Origin: Candidatus Neomicrothrix sp. | GTDB taxonomy: Bacteria > Actinomycetota > Acidimicrobiia > Acidimicrobiales > Aldehydirespiratoraceae | Assembly (NCBI GenBank): GCA_017852795.1 | Contig: JAFMKU010000015.1 | Location: 1 to 40,520, forward strand | Length of the DNA stretch: 40,520 nt | Direction: 5' to 3' | Shown: in pieces, positions 14,833 to 21,348 of the stretch | Layout: the number at the start of each line of letters is the position of its first letter | How positions within the stretch are numbered: the first letter of the stretch is position 1 | Notes under the pieces: generated by a model | The model's input: the letters and a program-made list of their open reading frames with translations, nothing else | Databases searched by the model: none | What the model was told of the DNA's origin: nothing | Translations under genes and position numbers: made by a program

Positions 14833-16392
14833 TCAGGTAAAGATTCGCGTACAGGTATCGCCCGACCAGAGGGTGTTTACTGCGTCGTCGTCGCCTAGCC
14901 CGGTGGTGGTCCCGTTCAGCGTGGCCCCGCTTGCGGTGTCGGTGATGGCGAAAAGCCCGATGTCGTCATCGGCGAACGCCGGGACCAGCGTGAGCGAACT
15001 ACCAAATACCGTTTTGAGGAAACCGACGGTTGACGTGACCCCGAGGCCCTGCGGGGTGACGAGGTCCGTTGGCCGCCGGTAACCGTCAGCGAACCATTGG
15101 GTGAACGTCATCGGTTCGCCGCTGGCGACATCCCCGGTGAAAACCACTTCGAGGTTCCCCCAGCGGACCGTTCGGGCCGTGTCCCCGTCACAGTAATCGT
15201 TGGTGCTCTCGCCACTGTCACGGTCGGGTTGGCCGAGCAGCGACGTGATCGCTCCCAACACCGTCTCGCTGCGCTGCCCGAACCGAACATCGGCGATGCC
15301 TTCAAGCAGCAGCCCGTTTTCGACCAACCCAACCCGTCCCGGAAGGCCGAGACGTACCGGCGCGGTGGTGGTCGGCACCGTTGAGGTGGTTGTGGTTGAG
15401 GTCGTCGTCGTGGTGGTGGAGGTGGTGGTTGACGTGGTGGTTTCAGGCAGCGAGGTCGAGGTGGTCGTTGTCGCCGGTTCGCTGGTCGACGAGGAGCTGG
15501 CCAGATCGTCGGTTTCGGGTTGATCGGTGCTCTCAGAACCGCCCCGCTGCAACCCGATCACCATGGCCAGCAATAACAGCACCAGCAGGCCAACCACGAT
15601 CAACCCGATTGGAACCGCGCGCTTGCCCATCAGTCCGGTTTCGGTTCCCAAACTGGCGGGGGTCATCTGCTGCGGTCCGGTAGCTGGCCCCATGGCGGGT
15701 GCGGCTGCGCGTGGCACCATCGTGGTCCGGTTCGGATCGTCTACCGGGTGGGCAACGGCCGGTGCTCGCACAGGCGGGGTGGCAGGTTCAGGATCAAACA
15801 CCGATGCTGGCCCCTGCATCACCGGACCCGCCGACTCGGGAGTGGCGTCCGGGGCAGAGGTGATCGGTGGTTCGGGAGTATCTGCGATGGGTGTTGATGG
15901 GGACTGGGTTTGCGCGATCAGCGCCGCACCGCGGGCCAACGCCAGCGGCGCGTCACCGCCGCTTCGGGCCGCGATCAGGCTGCGGGGCACGAGACGCACA
16001 TCGGTAAACCCCACACCGTTCGCGGCGAGGACGACGTGATCTCGGGCTGGTGCATCGAACTCGTCGGGGATCACCATCACCAGCGTCGACGGGGTCGTCT
16101 CGATACCGAACTGGGTTTTGGCCCGACCGGCGACAAACCCGATGACCTGGCTGAGGGCACCGCTGCGACCAACCCCGGCTCGGGCTACCGGATCGGTAAC
16201 CACCGGACCCTCGGCTCCCTGCGCGGCATCTCCGACCAGCACCGTCCCGTCCGGGGCGGCCGCAACCAGAGTTGGCATCGACTCGGACTGGTCACCGAGA
16301 CGCACCGGCTGCGGGGTGGAGGCATCACCGGCCGGCACGAACGCCGCCGCGGTTCCTTGCGTTTCTACTGAAATACTGAGAATCCCGGTCAC
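14833..16392 (-). CDS. Membrane-anchored protein with Hsp70/actin-like N-terminal domain and Thr-rich segment
   Basis: Residues ~1-160 look like the start of an Hsp70-type actin-fold ATPase: ILSISVETQGTAAAF as phosphate-1-like strand, then LVAAAPDGTVLVGDAA, TLVMVIPDEFDAPARDHV and GFTDVRLVPRSLIAA. The fold appears truncated, since no second subdomain follows. A Pro/Ala-rich linker (~165-255), one transmembrane helix (260-281), a Ser/Thr-rich stretch (300-344, mostly Thr) and a ~170-residue C-terminal domain with two Cys follow. The most likely topology puts the Hsp70-like part in the cytoplasm and the C-terminal domain outside. The start is GTG with TACCAT 8 nt upstream. Function unknown; a sensor or signalling role is only a guess. 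Confidence 0.75.
   Translation of the reverse strand: MTGILSISVETQGTAAAFVPAGDASTPQPVRLGDQSESMPTLVAAAPDGTVLVGDAAQGAEGPVVTDPVARAGVGRSGALSQVIGFVAGRAKTQFGIETTPSTLVMVIPDEFDAPARDHVVLAANGVGFTDVRLVPRSLIAARSGGDAPLALARGAALIAQTQSPSTPIADTPEPPITSAPDATPESAGPVMQGPASVFDPEPATPPVRAPAVAHPVDDPNRTTMVPRAAAPAMGPATGPQQMTPASLGTETGLMGKRAVPIGLIVVGLLVLLLLAMVIGLQRGGSESTDQPETDDLASSSSTSEPATTTTSTSLPETTTSTTTSTTTTTTSTTTTSTVPTTTAPVRLGLPGRVGLVENGLLLEGIADVRFGQRSETVLGAITSLLGQPDRDSGESTNDYCDGDTARTVRWGNLEVVFTGDVASGEPMTFTQWFADGYRRPTDLVTPQGLGVTSTVGFLKTVFGSSLTLVPAFADDDIGLFAITDTASGATLNGTTTGLGDDDAVNTLWSGDTCTRIFT
15384..15505. repeat. Low-complexity GTG/GTC-rich tract encoding a Thr/Ser-rich linker
   Basis: The plus strand is a run of GTGGT/GTCGT units. 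On the coding minus strand it reads ACC/ACG/TCA codons for the Thr-rich linker of the Hsp70-like membrane protein. Such tracts are prone to slippage, so the linker length may vary between strains. Confidence 0.8.
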
Positions 16393-16400
16393 ACCACCGA

Positions 16401-16406
16401 ATGGTA
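16401..16406 (-). promoter_or_regulatory. -10 hexamer TACCAT upstream of the Hsp70-like membrane protein
   Basis: TACCAT on the minus strand is followed by 8 nt and the GTG at 16392. No purine-rich ribosome-binding site is seen. Confidence 0.4.
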
Positions 16407-16473
16407 AGCCCCCGGCCCCGGTTCACAACGGCAGCCAGAGGCGAAAGTGTTCCACCGCCGGTGGGTCGGAACA

Positions 16474-16600
16474 TGAAAAGCGGCTGGCGTATTTGGGGGG
16501 ACTGCCAGCCGCTTCTCTCCTGAAACCCAGTGGGGGAAACCGGACTTCTTTGGTTCGGGAGCCAGTTGCTTCGTGAAGCAAACTCCTCGACCCCCAAAGT
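16474..16600 (-). ncRNA. Candidate structured small RNA with C-rich loops (possibly 6C-type)
   Basis: The 269-nt gap between two divergent genes holds a structured stretch best read on the minus strand. Near the 3' end an 11-bp perfect stem (AAGCGGCTGGC at 16514-16504 with its complement at 16488-16478) carries a 15-nt loop containing six C residues, followed by a TTTTC tail like an intrinsic terminator. Upstream are a second C-run (TTTCCCCCAC near 16540) and a hairpin TTGCTTC/GAAGCAA (16582-16567). The 5' part contains TTTGGGGG (16599-16592), perfectly complementary to the C-rich terminator loop. C-run hairpins ending in a terminator recall the actinobacterial 6C RNA, but I cannot align it to a family. 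The ends are approximate. Confidence 0.42.
16567..16582. promoter_or_regulatory. Inverted repeat TTGCTTC-GT-GAAGCAA upstream of the LysR gene
   Basis: A perfect 7-bp inverted repeat with a 2-nt centre lies 80 nt before the LysR start. It is either a hairpin of the candidate RNA or a LysR binding site; the sequence does not decide. Confidence 0.35.
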
Positions 16601-16661
16601 AAACCAGATGACTAGCCATCGTTACAACTGTTTCTTCTGTTTTGTGCCATCATTCACAGCG

Positions 16662-17585
16662 ATGGATCTTCGCCAACTTCACGCACTGCTCGCCGTTGCC
16701 GAACACCGTTCGTTTTCCGCCGCAGCCCGGGCCTTGCACACTGTCCAATCCAACGTCTCAACCCACATCGCCCGGTTGGAGCAGGAAGTTGGTGCGGTGC
16801 TCATCGAACGAAGCCGAGGCGAACTCACCGCTGAAGGTGAAATCGTCGCCGATCGGGCCCGTCGGATCATCAGCGAACTGCGATCCATCGAAGACGATCT
16901 GGTGTCTCACCGCGACGATGTCAGCGGGCATGTGCGACTCGGAATCATCGGCACCACCGCCCGATGGCTGGTCGCGCCGTTGCTCGAACGCCTCAACGCG
17001 GCGTTTCCCCGAGTCGAGATCGCCATCATTGAAGCCACGACCACCTCGCTGCTCCCCCAGCTTCTCAGCGGTCGCCTCGACGCCGCGGTGATCAACCTTC
17101 CCGCCGACCACCCCGACGTCGACACCCGCCCGTTGTTTGACGAGGAACGGATCATCGTCGCCCCCCGCAACCACGAACTCGCCCGCCAAAAACGAGTCAG
17201 CCTCAAAGAGCTCGCCAATCACGAAATCTTGATGCCTCCAAGCGGCACCGCGTTCCGAGACGAGATCGAAACCGATGCCCGACGGGCCCGCGTCACGCTC
17301 AAAGCCAAAGCCGAAGTCGACGGGCTCCGGCTCCTGACCTCGTTGGCGTTCCAAGGGTTTGGTCCCGCTTTGGTTCCGGCCAGCGCCGCCCCGAACTATC
17401 TGACCGGCGACTGGGTTCGTCTCCCCGTCGACGGCCTGTCGCCCCGTTCGGTCGGGATTGCGGTCAGCCGACGGTCTCCACCCTCCACCCCCACCCGAAT
17501 GGCAGTCGAATCGCTGATCGCGCTGGTTTCCTCCACCGGACCCAGCCTGGCCGCAATCAAGCCCACGACTTCCGAAACAGGCTGA
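16662..17585 (+). CDS. LysR family transcriptional regulator
   Basis: The 307-residue protein opens with the LysR winged helix-turn-helix (MDLRQLHALLAVAEHRSFSA, then LHTVQSNVSTHIARLEQEVG), followed by a two-lobed substrate-binding domain (VRLGIIGTTARWLVAPLLER, LLSGRLDAAVINLP, LPVDGLSPRSVGIAVSRRSP). The start at 16662 is chosen because the HTH begins at residue 1; extending upstream gives unrelated sequence through the candidate RNA. A carboxyltransferase gene follows on the same strand after 37 nt, and the Hsp70-like membrane protein is divergent. The target genes and co-inducer cannot be read from the sequence. No SD-like sequence or close -10 is evident. Confidence 0.92.
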   Translation: MDLRQLHALLAVAEHRSFSAAARALHTVQSNVSTHIARLEQEVGAVLIERSRGELTAEGEIVADRARRIISELRSIEDDLVSHRDDVSGHVRLGIIGTTARWLVAPLLERLNAAFPRVEIAIIEATTTSLLPQLLSGRLDAAVINLPADHPDVDTRPLFDEERIIVAPRNHELARQKRVSLKELANHEILMPPSGTAFRDEIETDARRARVTLKAKAEVDGLRLLTSLAFQGFGPALVPASAAPNYLTGDWVRLPVDGLSPRSVGIAVSRRSPPSTPTRMAVESLIALVSSTGPSLAAIKPTTSETG

Positions 17586-17607
17586 GCTACTCCTGCCACA
17601 GATGCGC

Positions 17608-17613
17608 TAGGTT
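17608..17613 (+). promoter_or_regulatory. -10 hexamer TAGGTT upstream of the carboxyltransferase
   Basis: TAGGTT precedes ATG 17623 by 9 nt. No Shine-Dalgarno sequence is seen between them. Confidence 0.4.
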
Positions 17614-17622
17614 GCCATCACG

Positions 17623-18984
17623 ATGACCGGTAGCGACTCACTCACCGAGACAGAACTGCGGGCTCTGGCCAGCGGGTTCGTGCGGGCCCGAGTGCGCAGC
17701 ATTGGTGGGCGCCGCCTGATCGACGTGGATGCTCAAGGCGAACGAGCTTCCGGTGCGCTGCTGCGCGCCGATGGGCAAACCATCGCGGCGGGGGCACGAG
17801 CGGCACGAGAACAGCGACTCCCGCTGGTTTTGCGAATCGCTTCGAGCGGGGCCGATGTCAGCGAAGGAGTGCCTGCGCTCGATGGTTGGGCCAGCGCCGC
17901 CTATGAACTCACCGCGAACTCCGGAGTTGTCCCGTCGATCGCAGTCGTGACCGGCCCTGCGGTTTCCGGACCGGCGTTGATCCTTGGACTGGTCGATTTC
18001 GTGATCATGACCCCGGAGGCGTACGCCTTCTTGTCCGGACCGTCGATGGTCGAACAGTTCACGGGGGTACCGATCAGCACTGAGGAGCTGGGAGGTCCAC
18101 GGATCCACGACCGCACCTCAGGCGTTGCCTCGTTCGTCGTGGAATCCACCGAAGCTGCCGACCATCTGATCGCCGATCTGTTGGCGTTCCTGCCTGACCA
18201 CACCGACGACCTGCCGCCGGTTAGCGAATGCCACGACCCGGTGGACCGTCCGACCCCTGAGGCCTACGACGTGCTGCCCCCGTCGTCCAATGGTTCCTAC
18301 GACGTGCGCGAAATCTTGATGTCGATCGTTGACGACGGGTACCTGCTCGAACCACACGCCAACTGGGCCGCCAATCTGGTGACTGCGTTCGCGATGATCG
18401 GCGGCCGACCGGTCGGAGTGGTGGCCAACCAACCTCAGACCGTGGCAGGAACGCTCGACATTGCGGCCAGCCAGAAAGGCGGGCGGTTCGTCGCCCTCTG
18501 CGACGCCTTCAACCTGCCGCTGGTCACCGTGGTCGACACGTCTGGCTTCTATCCCGGCAAGGACACCGAATGGCGCGGCATGATCCGTTACGGCGCCCAA
18601 ATGGCGTTCGCGTACGCCCGAGCCACCGTCCCCCGGGTCAATCTCACCACCCGAAAGTCCTACGGCGGTGCCTACATCGTCATGGACTCAAAACGGATGG
18701 GGAACGACTTGGCGCTGGCCTGGCCATCGGCCGAAATCGCGGTGATGGGGGCGAAAGGGGCGGTAGAAATCCTGAACCGGCGCAACACCCCCGAAGAACG
18801 CCTCGAACTCGAAGCCGCCTACGAGCAACGACTCCTCAACCCGTACATCGCCGCCGAGCGAGGCACGATTGATGCAGTGATCGAACCAGCCGCTACTCGG
18901 GCCGAAATCAACGCCGCGTTGACGATGCTGGCCGGTAAGCGGGAACACCTCCCGCAGCGCCGCCACGACAACTCTCCGCTGTAG
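17623..18984 (+). CDS. Acyl-CoA carboxylase carboxyltransferase (beta) subunit-like protein
   Basis: The 453-residue protein has the two crotonase-like halves of AccD/PccB-type carboxyltransferases. The N half ends in a weakly conserved SGVASFVVES segment (the usual form is SGVxDxxxxD). The C half has VVANQPQTVAGTLDIAASQKGGRFVALCDAFNLPLVTVVDTSGFYPG, then AYARATVPRVNLTTRKSYGGAYIVM and AEIAVMGAKGAVEIL, which are the classical biotin- and acyl-CoA-binding blocks. It is ~60-70 residues shorter than typical PccB, the shortfall lying in a divergent N half. No biotin carboxylase (accA/pccA) gene lies nearby. It may be a diverged paralogue using a shared alpha subunit. Acceptor acyl-CoA unknown. Confidence 0.88.
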   Translation: MTGSDSLTETELRALASGFVRARVRSIGGRRLIDVDAQGERASGALLRADGQTIAAGARAAREQRLPLVLRIASSGADVSEGVPALDGWASAAYELTANSGVVPSIAVVTGPAVSGPALILGLVDFVIMTPEAYAFLSGPSMVEQFTGVPISTEELGGPRIHDRTSGVASFVVESTEAADHLIADLLAFLPDHTDDLPPVSECHDPVDRPTPEAYDVLPPSSNGSYDVREILMSIVDDGYLLEPHANWAANLVTAFAMIGGRPVGVVANQPQTVAGTLDIAASQKGGRFVALCDAFNLPLVTVVDTSGFYPGKDTEWRGMIRYGAQMAFAYARATVPRVNLTTRKSYGGAYIVMDSKRMGNDLALAWPSAEIAVMGAKGAVEILNRRNTPEERLELEAAYEQRLLNPYIAAERGTIDAVIEPAATRAEINAALTMLAGKREHLPQRRHDNSPL

Positions 18985-19024
18985 CCAAGTCCAACTTCGG
19001 TCGAACTTTGCGAGGTTGACGAGG

Positions 19025-19052
19025 TTGAGTCCGCCCGCGTTGCCCCTAGATT
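19025..19052 (+). promoter_or_regulatory. Candidate promoter of citrate synthase
   Basis: TTGAGT (19025-19030) and TAGATT (19047-19052) are separated by 16 nt. They would give a leader of about 47 nt before GTG 19107, with GAAGGGA inside the leader. A 9-bp tandem repeat (GAGGTTGA-C/G) overlaps the -35 element. Confidence 0.5.
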
Positions 19053-19106
19053 CTCAGGGTACGCCTGCGTTCACGCGGGGTCGCCATTGAAGGGAATACC
19101 AGCGCC

Positions 19107-20372
19107 GTGGCTGAGAGCATCACCATTACCGACAACCGAACTGGTGAACTGCTCGAAATTCCTATTGTCAACGGAGGGGTTGACGCGGCCGAATGGCGCA
19201 AGTTGCTCCCCGGTATTTGGTTCCACGATCCCGGTCTGGCCACCACCTCAGGGGCGGAAAGCGCCATCACCGAGCTCGACGGCGAAAACGGCATCCTCCG
19301 CTATCGCGGCTACCCAATCGAGGCGCTGGCTGAGCAGTCCACGTTCCTAGAAGTCGCCTACCTGCTGGTTTACGGCGAACTCCCGACCCAGGACCAGCTC
19401 GACCGCTGGGTGCACGAAATCACCCATCACACGTTCTTGCATGAAAAGTTCCGGGCCCGAATGCATGACGCCTACCACTACGACGCTCACCCCATGGGTT
19501 TACTGACCTCCGGCGTGGCTGGCTTGTCTACCTTCTATCCCGAAGCCAAAGACATCGAAGACCCCGATAATCGGATGCGCCAAATCGTCCGTTTGATCGC
19601 CAAGATGCCGACCCTGGCCGCGTCCGCTCACCGGCATGCGGTTGGTCAATCGTTCGTGTTCCCCGACAACACGCTGGATTACTCGTCGAACTTCCTCAAG
19701 ATGATGTTTGAGGTCGGAAACCCTTACGAAGTCCACCCCGCCTTTAAGAAGGCCATGGACATCTTGTTGATCCTGCACGCCGATCACGAACAGAACTGCT
19801 CAACCACCGCCGCCCGGGTGGTTGGATCTTCCCACGCCGATCCGTACAGCTCGGTGGCAGCAGCCTGTGCTGCGCTTTACGGGCCACGCCACGGAGGCGC
19901 CAACGAGGCGGTCCTCAACATGCTCGACTCGATCGGCAGCCTCGACAACGTCGATGCTTTCGTAGAGAGCGTGAAGAACGGTGACGGACGCCTGATGGGC
20001 TTCGGGCATCGGGTGTACAAGAACTACGACCCTCGGGCCGCGATTATCAAAGACGCAGCCCACGAAGTGTTCCAGGTCACCGGCAAGAACCCTCGTCTCG
20101 ACATTGCGCTCAAACTTGAAGAAGTCGCGCTTAGTGACGACTACTTCATCAGCCGCAAGCTCTACCCGAACGTCGATTTCTACTCGGGGCTGATCTACCA
20201 GTCGATGGGGTTCCCGGTCGAAATGTTTACGGTGCTGTTCGCCATCGGGCGCACCCCGGGCTGGTTGGCTCACTGGAACGAGATGCTCGAACAGAACTCC
20301 CGTATTGCTCGGCCTCGCCAGCTTTACGTTGGAAGCCCCGTACGCGACTACGTGGCCATCAACCAGCGCTGA
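19107..20372 (+). CDS. gltA: Citrate synthase
   Basis: Citrate synthase condenses oxaloacetate and acetyl-CoA at TCA cycle entry. The 421-residue protein follows the type II (hexameric, NADH-sensitive in other bacteria) pattern. It has an N-terminal beta domain (MAESITITDNRTGELLEIPI), GILRYRGYPIEALA, GPRHGGANEAVLNML with the first catalytic His, GFGHRVYKNYDPRA with the second, and NVDFYSGLIYQSMGFP with the catalytic Asp. The start is GTG. Its 3' end overlaps the convergent quinone oxidoreductase by 14 nt, so there is no room for a separate terminator. aceK lies on the opposite strand about 1 kb away. Confidence 0.97.
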   Translation: MAESITITDNRTGELLEIPIVNGGVDAAEWRKLLPGIWFHDPGLATTSGAESAITELDGENGILRYRGYPIEALAEQSTFLEVAYLLVYGELPTQDQLDRWVHEITHHTFLHEKFRARMHDAYHYDAHPMGLLTSGVAGLSTFYPEAKDIEDPDNRMRQIVRLIAKMPTLAASAHRHAVGQSFVFPDNTLDYSSNFLKMMFEVGNPYEVHPAFKKAMDILLILHADHEQNCSTTAARVVGSSHADPYSSVAAACAALYGPRHGGANEAVLNMLDSIGSLDNVDAFVESVKNGDGRLMGFGHRVYKNYDPRAAIIKDAAHEVFQVTGKNPRLDIALKLEEVALSDDYFISRKLYPNVDFYSGLIYQSMGFPVEMFTVLFAIGRTPGWLAHWNEMLEQNSRIARPRQLYVGSPVRDYVAINQR

Positions 20373-21342
20373 CCGCCACCACCAGCTTGCCAGCGTTGGC
20401 GTTGGCCCCCATCCGGGTGTGTGCCGCGGCAATGTCATCGAGGCGGTAACGCGAATCGATCACCGGCTTGACCCGGCCCGTCGCGACGTGGGGAAGAATC
20501 TGCTGAGCAAACTCGCGGGTGATCGCCACTTTTTCTTCCAAAGGTCGGGCCCGCAACGTGGTTCCAATCACGGTGGCGCGTTTCATCATCAACGACCCAA
20601 CGTCGAACGGGACCGGCTGTCCGGCCATGACGCCGACCTGCACCAGCGTTCCTGACAACGCCAAAGCAGCCACGTTGCGAGGCAGATAGTCGCCTCCGAC
20701 CACATCAAGGATGACGTCAGCCCCTTGCCCCCCGGTCGCCTGACGCATCGCCTCCACAAAATCTTCACTTTGGTAGTCGATGACCAGATCGGCACCGAGC
20801 GCCCGGCACACATCGTGTTTGGTTGCCGACGCGGTCACCGCGATCCGAGCGCCGATCGCTCCTGCGATCTGGATCGCTGCCGTGCCGACCCCTGACGCTC
20901 CGGCGTGGACCAGCGCCCAGCGGCCGCTGGTCAGCCCTCCTTGACGAACCAGCGCATCCCAGGCGGTGATAAACACCTCCGGGAACGCTCCCGCGTCTTC
21001 GATCGGGAGCGCTTCGGGCACCGGCATGGCTTGACGCTCGTGAACGGCGATTAGTTCGGCGTAACACCCACCGTTGTTGATCCCCATCACCAGATCACCA
21101 ACCCCGTGCTCAGTCACCCGTTCGCCGGTCTGCACCACCCGACCCGCGAACTCCAACCCCGGAATCTCATGGGCCATCGGTGGTCCCGGGTACAACCCCA
21201 TCCGCTGCAACAGATCAGCCCGGTTGACCGCAGTCGAGATCACTTCGACCAGCACCTCTTCTGGCCCGGGGGTCGGGTCAGGCACCTCACGGATTCGCAG
21301 GACCTCAGGTCCACCCTTTTCGTCAAGCACTACTGCTCGCAT
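20359..21342 (-). CDS. NAD(P)H:quinone oxidoreductase, zinc-independent MDR family
   Basis: The 327-residue protein is a medium-chain dehydrogenase/reductase of the quinone oxidoreductase (QOR) branch. It shows MRAVVLDEKGGPEVLRIREV, AVNRADLLQRMGLYPGPP, PGLEFAGRV, the cofactor motif VHAGASGVGTAAIQIAG and GADVILDVVGGDYL. Structural-zinc cysteines are absent, as in other QOR-type members. It probably reduces quinones or enones with NADPH in the cytoplasm. It starts 6 nt after the aceK stop and is very likely cotranscribed with it. Its end overlaps gltA tail to tail by 14 nt. A specific link with AceK is not obvious. Confidence 0.92.
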   Translation of the reverse strand: MRAVVLDEKGGPEVLRIREVPDPTPGPEEVLVEVISTAVNRADLLQRMGLYPGPPMAHEIPGLEFAGRVVQTGERVTEHGVGDLVMGINNGGCYAELIAVHERQAMPVPEALPIEDAGAFPEVFITAWDALVRQGGLTSGRWALVHAGASGVGTAAIQIAGAIGARIAVTASATKHDVCRALGADLVIDYQSEDFVEAMRQATGGQGADVILDVVGGDYLPRNVAALALSGTLVQVGVMAGQPVPFDVGSLMMKRATVIGTTLRARPLEEKVAITREFAQQILPHVATGRVKPVIDSRYRLDDIAAAHTRMGANANAGKLVVAVSAG

Positions 21343-21348
21343 GGTTAC

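Noticed and set aside
15384-15505. Tandem repeats resembling a CRISPR or minisatellite
   Set aside because: There are no regular spacers. The tract is in frame within a gene and encodes a Thr-rich linker.
16430-16620. tmRNA, SRP RNA or RNase P RNA in the structured gap
   Set aside because: None of the conserved cores is visible: no alanine-tRNA-like end or tag frame, no SRP GGAA tetraloop helix, no RNase P core. A 6C-like or novel RNA fits the C-rich loops better.
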